Positions 22,416 through 28,404 of a stretch of 28,404 bases of DNA are shown here, in pieces. Under the pieces are notes generated by a model. It was not told the origin of the DNA and did not search any database. It was given only the letters and a program-made list of their open reading frames with translations. Both the position numbers and the translations under genes were made by a program. Position 1 is the first letter of the stretch. Each line of letters starts with the position of its first letter. Source of the DNA: an uncultured Clostridia bacterium (GTDB lineage Bacteria > Bacillota > Clostridia > Christensenellales > CAG-138); assembly GCA_934633985.1 (NCBI GenBank), contig CAKTYU010000019.1:1-28404 (forward strand), in the 5' to 3' direction.

Positions 22416-22614
22416 CAGAGTGTCAAAAAAGTGGCTGAATGCCACTTTTTTGAGTTTTACGGGTTTTGCCTCTCGCATTCGCTCCCGGGCGGCAAAATCC
22501 GCAAAGTACGAAAACCTCTGGGTTTTCATCCGTTCTGACGCACATGTCGTCAGAGCCGGATTAAACATAAGGGGCTGCGGCCCCTTATCAACCCTAGGGT
22601 TTTTTGACAGACTG
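22416..22614. mobile_element. Hairpin-rich, MITE-like intergenic element
   Basis: The element has inverted ends, CAGAGTGTCAAAAAA (22416-22430) and TTTTTTGACAGACTG (22600-22614), matching at 13 of 15 positions. It is flanked by 21-bp direct repeats. Inside are five consecutive hairpins: 22423-22435/22441-22453 (13 bp perfect), 22461-22470/22491-22500, 22510-22516/22521-22527, 22534-22540/22548-22554 and 22567-22574/22581-22588. No real ORF lies within. It resembles non-autonomous transposable or REP-like repeats. Whether it is transcribed as a structured RNA downstream of the CobW gene is unknown. Confidence 0.6.
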
Positions 22615-22615
22615 C

Positions 22616-22641
22616 GGGCGGCATAAGGCCGCCCCTTTTTT
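22616..22641 (+). terminator. Terminator for the adh-cobW unit (right copy)
   Basis: The stem GGGCGGC/GCCGCCC with loop ATAAG is followed by CTTTTTTAT. It includes the right-hand direct repeat. In the presumed original state it would have directly followed the CobW-family gene; the structured element now separates them. Confidence 0.85.
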
Positions 22642-22667
22642 ATGCCGGCGGGGCGCATCTGCGCATA

Positions 22668-22696
22668 TTGTTATTTTATAAGGATTTTATTATGAT
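22668..22696 (+). promoter_or_regulatory. Promoter of the envelope redox/MsrAB operon
   Basis: TTGTTA (22668-22673) and TATGAT (22691-22696) are 17 bp apart in a very A/T-rich patch, about 90 bp upstream of the first small gene. Confidence 0.55.
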
Positions 22697-22709
22697 AAAA
22701 TTATTATAA
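22695..22709. promoter_or_regulatory. PerR-box-like site overlapping the operon promoter
   Basis: On the minus strand the site reads TTATAATAATTTTAT, which matches the PerR consensus TTATAATnATTATAA at 12 of 14 defined positions. It overlaps the end of the minus-10 box, where a bound repressor would block transcription. PerR is the peroxide-sensing Fur-family repressor of Firmicutes, and the genes downstream are oxidative-damage functions. A/T-rich sequence makes chance matches easier, so this is a candidate only. Confidence 0.45.
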
Positions 22710-22785
22710 AATTTCATCGTTTTAACGGTAAGTTTATGCCCTTGGCGGTATTATGTTGTCTATGAACGGGAAAGGAAGGATCGAT

Positions 22786-22938
22786 ATGAGCTTTTTTATG
22801 AAACACAAGGCAAAGGTGCAGCTCATGCTGCTCGCCGCCGCCGCAATATTTACCGCATACGGCGCGCTGCGGGGAGAGGCGGATACGGTGCTGGCCAAGG
22901 CAATAAGGATATGTCTGGAGTGTGTTGGCATTGGCTAA
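22786..22938 (+). CDS. CD1871A-family CXXC small membrane protein
   Basis: The start is ATG 22786 behind AAAGGAAGG, giving 50 aa. A basic N-terminus (KHKAKVQ) leads into one membrane segment (LMLLAAAAIFTAYGAL), followed by RGEADTVLAKAIRICLECVGIG. The terminal ICLECxGIG with its CxxC and the YGxxRGE motif identify the small CXXC family named after CD1871A of C. difficile, as I recall it. These are usually encoded next to a membrane 4Fe-4S protein, as here, where the two genes overlap by 17 nt. The CxxC probably exchanges disulfides at the membrane; no function has been proved to my knowledge. Confidence 0.85.
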   Translation: MSFFMKHKAKVQLMLLAAAAIFTAYGALRGEADTVLAKAIRICLECVGIG

Positions 22939-23836
22939 GCAGGAAAGAGAAAAGAGCGTTTCCCTGTTTCTATCCCGTTTCAGGAGCTTTTTACAGGCCG
23001 GAGCGACGCTGCTCACAAACCCTCACCTGCCAAACTTCGTCAAAGGGGCGATATATCAGGGCAAGGGGAAATACGTGTGCGTGCCGGGGCTCAACTGCTA
23101 CTCCTGCCCGGCGGCAGGTGGCGCATGCCCGATAGGGTCGTTTCAGGCGGTGGCAGGCTCCTCGAAGTTCAGGTTTTCCTATTATGTCGCCGGTATGCTG
23201 ATATTCCTCGGCGTACTGTTGGGCAGGCTTATATGCGGATTCCTGTGCCCCTTCGGGTGGTTTCAGGATCTTATCAATAAGCTCCCCGTGAAAAAGCTCT
23301 CTACCCGCCGCTTAAAGCCGCTGCGCTATCTCAAGTACGCCGTTCTCGTCATTGCGGTAGTGCTGCTGCCTGCGCTGCTCAGGGACAGCTTTGGCTTGGG
23401 CCCGCCGTATTTTTGCAAGTACCTCTGCCCACAGGGAGTGCTTGAGGGGGCTATCCCCCTTTCCCTTGCGGACAGCGGCATACGGGCGGCCCTCGGCAGT
23501 CTCTTCCGCTGGAAGGCTGCGCTGCTCCTTGCGGTGGTCGCGCTGAGCGCGGTGTTCTACCGTCCATTCTGCAAGTGGCTGTGTCCGCTGGGCGCGTTCT
23601 ACTCCCTGTTCAACAGCGTTTCGCTGCTGGATATGCGGGTCAACAAGGACAGGTGCATATCCTGCGGAAAATGCGCCAGAGTGTGCGGCATGGATGTTGA
23701 CATAACGAAAACCCCCAACCACACCGAATGCATACGCTGCGGCGTCTGCATAAAAGCCTGCCCCACCGACGCCATACGCTATCGCTGCGGCTTCGGCGCG
23801 GGAATGAATAACACAAAGACCAAGGAGGAAAATTAA
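22922..23836 (+). CDS. Membrane 4Fe-4S electron-transfer protein (NapH/CcoG-like)
   Basis: The 304-aa protein (GTG 22922; TTG at 22925 or 22931 are alternatives) overlaps the small CXXC gene, which suggests translational coupling. It has about four membrane segments. Cys motifs in order are CVPGLNCYSCPAAGGACP, ICGFLCPFGW, FCKYLCPQGV and FCKWLCPLGAF, then two classic 4Fe-4S sites, CISCGKCARVCG and CIRCGVCIKACP, near the C-terminus. The CxxxCP pattern in the membrane region and the C-terminal ferredoxin domain are those of NapH/polyferredoxin-type proteins, which pass electrons from the cytoplasm across the membrane. Because a lipoprotein MsrAB and a Met/Cys-rich lipoprotein follow, it is the likely electron donor for exported methionine sulfoxide reduction. 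Confidence 0.88.
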   Translation: MLALAKQEREKSVSLFLSRFRSFLQAGATLLTNPHLPNFVKGAIYQGKGKYVCVPGLNCYSCPAAGGACPIGSFQAVAGSSKFRFSYYVAGMLIFLGVLLGRLICGFLCPFGWFQDLINKLPVKKLSTRRLKPLRYLKYAVLVIAVVLLPALLRDSFGLGPPYFCKYLCPQGVLEGAIPLSLADSGIRAALGSLFRWKAALLLAVVALSAVFYRPFCKWLCPLGAFYSLFNSVSLLDMRVNKDRCISCGKCARVCGMDVDITKTPNHTECIRCGVCIKACPTDAIRYRCGFGAGMNNTKTKEEN

Positions 23837-23837
23837 A

Positions 23838-24344
23838 ATGAAAAAACTTATAGCTGTTGTAGTCGCCATGATGCTGGCCCTTGCCTTCACCGCCTGCGCG
23901 CAGGAGATGAAGAAGGATGAAATGCCCAAGGATGACATGATGAAGGCGGAGGAAACGGAAAAGGATTCCATGGAGAAGGACGCCATGGCGGAGGAGGCCA
24001 TGGAAAAGAAGGACGAGATGATGGGCGAGGCCTGCATGTGCGGCGATAGCAGCAAGTGCATGATGGACGGTGCCTGCAAGGAAAAGGACGGCTGCATGTG
24101 CATGAAGGACGGCATGTGTACCGATAAGTGCATGTGCGTCGAGGGCGGCTGCATGAAGGACGGCATGTGTACGGATAAGTGCATGTGCGCGAAAAAGGAT
24201 ATGATGGAGGAAAAGGCCGAGGAAGGCTCCGAGATGAAGGAGGCCGCGGCCGTCATAGGACCCTCCTGCGGCGCACCCGAGGCCGGCTCCTCCTGCGGGG
24301 CGCCCGACATTGACGTTGCGCTGTCCTTTGGCTGCTGCGGTTAG
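23838..24344 (+). CDS. Met/Cys-rich lipoprotein, unknown family
   Basis: The 168-aa product has a lipoprotein signal (KKLIAVVVAMMLALAFTAC, Cys20). The mature chain of 149 residues has, by my count, 22 Met and 18 Cys including the lipidated one, with almost no aromatic residues. Residues about 22-65 are Lys/Glu/Asp/Met repeats (MKKDEMPKDDMMK, EEAMEKKDEMMG). Residues about 66-120 are Cys-Met clusters with a tandem repeat CMKDGMCTDKCMC (40-nt DNA repeat at 24099-24138 and 24150-24189). The tail has two SCGAP motifs and ends CCG. AAGGAGG within the preceding gene's end serves the start, and the MsrAB gene follows 25 bp later. I know no named family. Roles as a methionine oxidant sink renewed by MsrAB, or as a copper/metal binder, are inferred. 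Confidence 0.85.
   Translation: MKKLIAVVVAMMLALAFTACAQEMKKDEMPKDDMMKAEETEKDSMEKDAMAEEAMEKKDEMMGEACMCGDSSKCMMDGACKEKDGCMCMKDGMCTDKCMCVEGGCMKDGMCTDKCMCAKKDMMEEKAEEGSEMKEAAAVIGPSCGAPEAGSSCGAPDIDVALSFGCCG
24099..24189 (+). repeat. Internal 40-nt tandem-type repeat in the Met/Cys-rich gene
   Basis: Two 40-nt copies (24099-24138 and 24150-24189) differ at one position and are spaced 51 nt apart (17 codons). Each encodes CMKDGMCTDKCMC. This suggests recent expansion of the Cys/Met cluster and possible length variation between strains. Confidence 0.9.
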
Positions 24345-24369
24345 GCCGGGAAGATAAGCGGCGGCAGGC

Positions 24370-25455
24370 ATGAAAAGGATATTTTTAGAGACGCTGGCCC
24401 TTGCGCTGCTCATAAGCGGCTGCAGGGCCGCCCCTTCTATAAAGGCTGAAACAAACGGAGCGGAGGCGCAGATGCAGCGGGAAAAGATGGATTTCTCCGA
24501 TGAAAAAAACACCATATATCTGGCGGGCGGCTGCTTTTGGGGCCTGGAGATGCTCATGCAGTCCATACCCGGCGTCATAGACGCAGAGAGCGGCTATGCC
24601 AACGGCACGGGCAAAAGCGACGCCAAATACAGCACAATAACCGGCGGCAGGACGGGCTTCCGCGAAACGGTAAAGGTCACCTACGACCCGGACGAGGTAA
24701 GCCTGGACGCGCTGCTGCTGGCCTACTTTTACGTGATAGACCCAACGGTAGCCAACAGGCAGGGCAACGACGTGGGCAGCCAGTATCAGACGGGGGTATA
24801 CTATACCAACGACGAGGCAAAGGAGACGGTGGAGCGCATAGCCGCCATAGAGCGGGGGCGCAGCAAGCGGTTCGAGGTGGAGATAGGCCCTCTGGTCAAC
24901 TACTACCCCGCCGAGGAATACCACCAGAACTACCTCGAAAAAAACCCCATGGGCTACTGCCACATACCGCGGGATGAGATAGAGCTTTTCTCAAGGCTCA
25001 GGATCGACCCCGGCGACTACGCCAAGCCCGCGGCGGAGGCCATACGGGATAAGCTCACCGCGGAGCAGTACAAGGTAACGCAGGAGAGCGGCACGGAGGC
25101 CCCCTTTGCAAACGAGTTCTGGGATAAGTTCGAAAAGGGCATATACGTGGACATAGTTACCGGCGAGCCGCTGTTTTCCTCAACGGATAAGTTCGAGAGC
25201 GGCTGCGGCTGGCCCGCCTTCTCCAAGCCCATCGAGGGGCCCTCGGTGGTGGAGCTGGAGGACAACAGCCACGGTATGCGCCGCACGGAGGTAAGGAGCC
25301 GCGCAGGCGACTCGCACCTCGGCCACGTGTTCACGGGGGACCCCGAATCGCCCAACGGCGTCCGCTACTGCATAAACAGCGCGTCGCTGAGGTTCGTCCC
25401 CTTGGCAAGGCTGGAGGAGGAGGGCTACGGCTACCTCTCCTACCTGTTTGAATGA
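24370..25455 (+). CDS. msrAB: Lipoprotein MsrA-MsrB peptide methionine sulfoxide reductase fusion
   Basis: The 361-aa protein has a lipoprotein signal (LALLISGC, Cys18), so it works outside the membrane. Residues about 48-200 are MsrA, specific for the S-sulfoxide, with the catalytic motif AGGCFWG (Cys55) and NYYPAEEYHQNYL. Residues about 225-360 are MsrB, for the R-sulfoxide, with FESGCGWPAFSKP, GDSHLGHVF and the catalytic Cys in RYCINSASLRF; the zinc-binding CxxC pairs of other MsrB forms are not seen. Each catalytic cycle ends in a disulfide that needs an external reductant, here plausibly the Fe-S and CXXC proteins encoded upstream. The ribosome site is weak. It follows directly on the Met/Cys-rich lipoprotein gene. 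Confidence 0.95.
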   Translation: MKRIFLETLALALLISGCRAAPSIKAETNGAEAQMQREKMDFSDEKNTIYLAGGCFWGLEMLMQSIPGVIDAESGYANGTGKSDAKYSTITGGRTGFRETVKVTYDPDEVSLDALLLAYFYVIDPTVANRQGNDVGSQYQTGVYYTNDEAKETVERIAAIERGRSKRFEVEIGPLVNYYPAEEYHQNYLEKNPMGYCHIPRDEIELFSRLRIDPGDYAKPAAEAIRDKLTAEQYKVTQESGTEAPFANEFWDKFEKGIYVDIVTGEPLFSSTDKFESGCGWPAFSKPIEGPSVVELEDNSHGMRRTEVRSRAGDSHLGHVFTGDPESPNGVRYCINSASLRFVPLARLEEEGYGYLSYLFE

Positions 25456-25464
25456 CCCCCACCG

Positions 25465-25490
25465 CTGCCGGCCCTGCCTTGAGCCGGCAG
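25465..25490 (+). other. Intercistronic hairpin after msrAB
   Basis: An 8-bp perfect stem (25465-25472 with 25483-25490) has a 10-nt loop. It is not followed by a proper T-tract (TAATTATAT), so it may be a weak or partial terminator, or an mRNA-processing or stability element between msrAB and the candidate selenoprotein. Confidence 0.55.
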
Positions 25491-25519
25491 TAATTATATC
25501 AGGCTGAAAGGATTAGGAT

Positions 25520-25762
25520 ATGGAAAACAGCAGCAGGCAAAACGCGGATAAGCGCCGCCAGCGCCGGCTGGGCTATGCCCTCGTTATAGGCTTTACCCTG
25601 TCAGGCGCGCTTTGCGGGTTTTTATATTACCGCTTTATAGGGTGTCTCGGCGGCACCTGAATGATAGCAGCCGACCCCCTCTCCGCCACGGTGTACGGAG
25701 GCATGATAGGCTCCCTGATAGGGCTTACGGCCGCCCCGGGCAAGGAAAAGTGCGGAGGGTGA
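25520..25762 (+). CDS. Small membrane protein with in-frame UGA, candidate selenoprotein (DUF6132-like)
   Basis: ATG 25520 follows AAAGGATTAGG. The frame reads a basic N-terminus, a membrane segment (YALVIGFTLSGALCGFLYYRF), GCLGGT, UGA (25658-25660, codon 47), MIAADPLSATVYGGMIGSLIGL and a stop at 25760. The pattern YYRF-GC-xGT-[C]-xI-x-x-xP-xSxxYG-xxxGxLxG is that of a small membrane family I remember as DUF6132, where the residue at the UGA position is Cys. The family motif therefore continues through the UGA, which argues for selenocysteine at codon 47. A stem-loop lies 20 nt after the UGA (CTCCG 25681-25685 with CGGAG 25696-25700, 10-nt loop), within the bacterial SECIS distance. The alternative is a nonsense-mutated pseudogene. 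It follows msrAB in an operon of redox genes. Confidence 0.7.
25681..25700 (+). promoter_or_regulatory. SECIS-like stem-loop downstream of in-frame UGA
   Basis: A 5-bp GC-rich stem with a 10-nt loop begins 20 nt after the UGA codon. Bacterial SECIS elements lie within the coding region at about this distance and bind SelB. The stem is short and I cannot test its stability, so support comes mainly from its position and the protein motif. Confidence 0.45.
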
Positions 25763-25769
25763 AGGCGAT

Positions 25770-25799
25770 AGGCTCGCGGTGTGCGAGCCTCTTTTTTTA
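25770..25799 (+). terminator. Terminator of the envelope redox operon
   Basis: The stem AGGCTCGC/GCGAGCCT (25770-25777 with 25783-25790) with a 5-nt loop is followed by CTTTTTTTAT. It ends the operon 7 bp after the candidate selenoprotein stop. Confidence 0.92.
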
Positions 25800-25823
25800 T
25801 ATGCAATAATTCGCGGCAGGTAA

Positions 25824-25848
25824 AAGGGGCGGCATTCAGCCGCCCCTT
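25824..25848 (-). terminator. Terminator of the surface protein gene
   Basis: A perfect 10-bp stem (25824-25833 with 25839-25848), loop ATTCA, is followed on the minus strand by TTTTACC. It lies 14 bp after the surface protein stop. Confidence 0.88.
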
Positions 25849-25861
25849 GGTGTATTGCTTT

Positions 25862-28210
25862 TTACCTGACCAGCCCTAAGAGCCTTGCGATATATTGCAG
25901 GAGCGTCATATCGCCCGTCTTGGGGGGTATTACCATCACGGGTACTGGCGTGGTGGTGGGGTGGTAGTGGCCATGTCCGCCGCTGTCGCCTGACTTCTTA
26001 ACGTTCTCAAAAGTGATATTTACGGTCTTAGCGTCAGTAAAGACGTTGGATATTGAGTTGCCCGCGCTGCCGTTCACTTTCACGGTATATCCGCTGGGAG
26101 CAATCTCCTCGACCTTGTATTGTAAGTGGCTCGGTATGCCCTTTATCTCAAAGCTCTCACCGTCTTTGAGCTTAAAGGTCGCTACGCCCTCGGTGAATGT
26201 AACGCCGCCAAATGTGTGGATGCCGCCGAGTTTGTACCAACCGAATGGTGTTTCCATGTCACCATTATGGTATTTAAGAAGGGTCACCTTGAAGTCGAAA
26301 TACTTTTCTTTTTCCGCCCCATCGCCTGAAACCTTCTTGGTTACCTTGATCTCCCTTGTCTTTTCCGTGGGTACGTTGTGGATCTGGAAGGCCAGTAGGT
26401 TATTCCAGGGTCCGGCAGTCCAATAATACGGCGTCCAACCGGGAACATTTTCTTCCTTTACGGTGTAGTTAATGGGCTTGCCGTTATTATCTTTGACAGG
26501 CTTAGCACCGAACGAATGAGACCACGCGCCATTTACATCCGGTATGGTAGCCCTATTGACCTCTTTGCCGTCCGCCAAAAGTAGTACGGTGATCTTATCC
26601 GGCTTTGGGACAGTATTGTTGTCATCATGCCACGTCTTGGAAACCTCGATGGTGATGGTTTGGATTTGGGTGGTTTTGTCCTCTGCCGCAACTGTCGCGC
26701 TGGCCTCACGGCTTCCTGCGGCAGCGGTCGCCCTTGCCGTGTTTTTGAGCATTCCTCCATTTATATCGCCGCTGCTGAATTCCTTATAGCCGTATAAGGT
26801 AAGCTCGGTTTGGTTTTCGCCCTGTTCGGCGGCGGGCAGCGTGACGGTTAAGGGGCTATCCACCCAGTTGCCCATGTAAAAGAGCTTCGCGCCGTCATCC
26901 TTTATTTCCACTCCCGCGCCGGGGGTACCCTTTACGGTGAAGATGTAAAGCAGGTTTGCCTTGGGCGCATTATCGGTAAAGATAACCTTATCCTCAAAAT
27001 TGAACGCCATATTATTGGGCGCATCAAAGCCGCCCTGCGTCGGCATTGCTTTAAGGCGCGCCTTTGTAAATTCGGTGACGGTCGGCGCATCGCCTATGGT
27101 CACTTGCTTCAGCTCGCTTGCGTAGTCGGTCTTTTTTTCGCCGTTATACTGCTCGTTGAAGGCATACAGCGTTCTGCCCTCCTGCATAGCTGTCATACCC
27201 GCAATGGTTGCCACGCCATTCTCGTCCGTAAGGCTGCTCACACTGCGCCCATAGTGGGTGATGCTTCCATCATTATCCATGATTACGACGGAAATGTATT
27301 CGTTTGCTCCTGTCTTTGCACCGCTATATGAAATTTTAAGGGAATCGCCCACCATGTATGCGCTTAAAACGCTAAAGCCCGCCCTGTTGTTGTCCTTCAG
27401 CGTCAGCTTCCATTCGTTTCCCATGTATTCGGAAACTTCGTTCAAGCCGCCATCGGGCTTTCCGCCCATGGCGGCGGAGGAGAAGATAACCATAGTTGAA
27501 GCCATCCTTAATGCGGGACGGACGGGCATATTCACATTTATCTTCTCGCCATCAAGATTCCGAGAGCCGTGAACATCAACATAAACGGCATAATCATCGC
27601 CGGATTTGCCCTTATCGCGTAACCACCATCTATCTATTTCACCTTCTGCTTGCATTCCGCTGGCGCCGATGCTGCCGCCTGCCGCAACGTATGCCGTGTT
27701 TTTTGCTTTTTTGGTGTCAGTGCTGGGGAAAAAGCCGCCGGTACCAAGCTCGCCATTTGACAGTGCAAATATTTTATCACTCGCTGCATTAGGCTCATTA
27801 GATACGTTCACCATTGCGCTCTGTTCCTCTCCGGAGAAGGCGTCATTTTTAAAGTCGCCATTCATCCAGTTGCGAAGGTCAGAGTCCTTCCATGTTACGG
27901 GGTTCGCGGCATCCTTATGAAACGGCTGAACGTCAAGGTTCTGGTCAGAAACAAGAAGCACATCATCTCTGCCTTGGGTATAATTCTGGTATATTGTAAG
28001 TGCCCGCCACTTTATGGGTTCTTTTTTAAAGCCGTCAGGCCCGTCGCTGCTCTGCTCGTAATTGCCGAACCAGATACTGCTTTTATGTCCCCCCTCGATG
28101 GGCTTAATGCTGGACTGTATTGCCCGACCATCGCCGGCTGCAAAGGCCACGGACGGCACAAGCGCAAGCACCATTATGAACGTAAGAATCAGTGCAAGTG
28201 TTTTTTTCAT
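25862..28210 (-). CDS. Secreted surface protein with DUF6273, Cna-B and pilin-like domains
   Basis: The start is ATG 28210 behind AAAGGGGAAG, giving 782 aa. A signal peptide (KKTLALILTFIMVLALVPSVAFA) is followed by a DUF6273-type domain (SIWFGNYEQSS, PIKWRAL, LLVSDQNLDVQPFH, WKDSDLRNWMNGDF) ending near VRPALRM. The middle part is unassigned, with beta-rich repeats. Near residue 550 a Cna-B domain begins (ITIEVSKTWHDDNN, NYTVKEENVPGW). It is followed by a SpaA/DUF7601-like pilin domain (REIKVTKKVSGDGAEK, YKVEEIAPSGYTV). The C-terminus has a Gly/His/Pro/Thr spacer and PPKTGD, like a sortase signal, but then only 15 residues (MTLLQYIARLLGLVR) and no full membrane helix with basic tail. Base composition is lower in GC than its neighbours, which hints at separate ancestry. 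It is probably an adhesin; anchoring is uncertain. Confidence 0.85.
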   Translation of the reverse strand: MKKTLALILTFIMVLALVPSVAFAAGDGRAIQSSIKPIEGGHKSSIWFGNYEQSSDGPDGFKKEPIKWRALTIYQNYTQGRDDVLLVSDQNLDVQPFHKDAANPVTWKDSDLRNWMNGDFKNDAFSGEEQSAMVNVSNEPNAASDKIFALSNGELGTGGFFPSTDTKKAKNTAYVAAGGSIGASGMQAEGEIDRWWLRDKGKSGDDYAVYVDVHGSRNLDGEKINVNMPVRPALRMASTMVIFSSAAMGGKPDGGLNEVSEYMGNEWKLTLKDNNRAGFSVLSAYMVGDSLKISYSGAKTGANEYISVVIMDNDGSITHYGRSVSSLTDENGVATIAGMTAMQEGRTLYAFNEQYNGEKKTDYASELKQVTIGDAPTVTEFTKARLKAMPTQGGFDAPNNMAFNFEDKVIFTDNAPKANLLYIFTVKGTPGAGVEIKDDGAKLFYMGNWVDSPLTVTLPAAEQGENQTELTLYGYKEFSSGDINGGMLKNTARATAAAGSREASATVAAEDKTTQIQTITIEVSKTWHDDNNTVPKPDKITVLLLADGKEVNRATIPDVNGAWSHSFGAKPVKDNNGKPINYTVKEENVPGWTPYYWTAGPWNNLLAFQIHNVPTEKTREIKVTKKVSGDGAEKEKYFDFKVTLLKYHNGDMETPFGWYKLGGIHTFGGVTFTEGVATFKLKDGESFEIKGIPSHLQYKVEEIAPSGYTVKVNGSAGNSISNVFTDAKTVNITFENVKKSGDSGGHGHYHPTTTPVPVMVIPPKTGDMTLLQYIARLLGLVR

Positions 28211-28243
28211 CGGTTCTTCCCCTTTCAAACTTTTATATACAAA

Positions 28244-28278
28244 AATACCGTTCCGGCGCGCTGCGCCGTAACGGTATT
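28244..28278 (-). terminator. Hairpin in the leader of the surface protein gene
   Basis: A long stem pairs AATACCGTT (28244-28252) with AACGGTATT (28270-28278) and CGGCGC with GCGCCG inside, with one mismatch and a 3-nt loop. On the minus strand TTTTTGTATAT follows, so it can terminate transcription arriving from the right. It lies about 20 bp before the surface protein's ribosome site, so it either ends an upstream gene or attenuates this one. Confidence 0.7.
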
Positions 28279-28327
28279 CAATGTATCCCTATATATTTTT
28301 GAGCACCCAAAAAAGGCGGGATTAGTC

Positions 28328-28404
<77 letters not shown>

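Noticed and set aside
25453..25485. UGA at the end of msrAB as a second selenocysteine codon
   Set aside because: The MsrB domain is complete before it, and reading on meets another stop within nine codons with no conserved sequence.
25612..25809. 65-codon plus-strand frame overlapping the candidate selenoprotein
   Set aside because: It has no ribosome site, runs through the terminator hairpin and its T-tract, and shows no recognisable motif. The other frame carries the family motif.

Overview
This window most likely comes from a spore-forming, Gram-positive anaerobe of class Clostridia, probably gut or sediment. It carries a spoVAC remnant, strong AAGGAGG-type ribosome binding sites, a small (p)ppGpp synthetase, a DegV protein, a LytTR/DUF3021 pair, a Cna-B surface protein, and oxygen-sensitive Fe-S and molybdenum enzymes. 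GC content looks high, yet ATA is used heavily for isoleucine. No rRNA, tRNA or CRISPR array is visible. Both ends look like assembly breakpoints: unrelated sequence replaces the end of spoVAC on the left, and a (CCTG)19 tract reaches the right edge.

Left third (1-8250). A broken spoVAC with a 46-aa upstream ORF is followed by a TetR regulator with an evident self-operator, a DUF2871-like membrane protein and a BrnQ branched-chain amino acid carrier. Next come a LytTR regulator with its DUF3021 membrane partner, a DUF1836 regulator divergent from a DegV fatty-acid-binding protein, and a convergent block of aminotransferase, rubrerythrin fragment and RelQ-type synthetase. A perfect 78-bp repeat, made of a gene 3' end plus terminator, occurs at the ends of both the DUF3021 and the DUF1836 genes.

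Middle (8680-22361). A sodium-coupled NSS transporter and a thioredoxin-fold lipoprotein precede a large minus-strand cluster. In transcription order it holds a PaaK-like AMP-dependent CoA ligase, a Mop-type molybdopterin aldehyde oxidoreductase, a Fe-S/nucleotide-disulfide oxidoreductase-like protein with CCG domains, a small CxxC redox protein, a class I methyltransferase, a C-GCAxxG-C-C protein and a TrsS-like radical SAM protein. This set matches the conserved neighbourhood I recall around Desulfovibrio DVU_1553 to DVU_1559. Divergent from it are a C. beijerinckii-type NADP(H) secondary alcohol dehydrogenase and a CobW-family GTPase. The set suggests alcohol/aldehyde/acid/acyl-CoA interconversion with dedicated maturation factors, but the XdhC and NTP-transferase genes I would expect are absent here.

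Right third (22362-28404). A 198-bp hairpin-dense element lies between two copies of a terminator stem. It is followed by what I consider the most novel part of the window: an envelope redox operon. This encodes a CD1871A-type ICLEC protein, a membrane Fe-S electron-transfer protein, a lipoprotein extremely rich in Met (22) and Cys (18), a lipoprotein MsrA-MsrB methionine sulfoxide reductase, and a small membrane protein whose family motif runs through an in-frame UGA with a SECIS-like stem-loop 20 nt downstream. The last is a candidate selenoprotein. A PerR-box-like sequence overlaps the operon promoter. The working model is a peroxide-induced system in which the Met/Cys-rich lipoprotein is an oxidant sink (or metal ligand) regenerated by MsrAB, with electrons crossing the membrane through the Fe-S protein and its small partners. 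A Cna-B surface protein gene closes the window.
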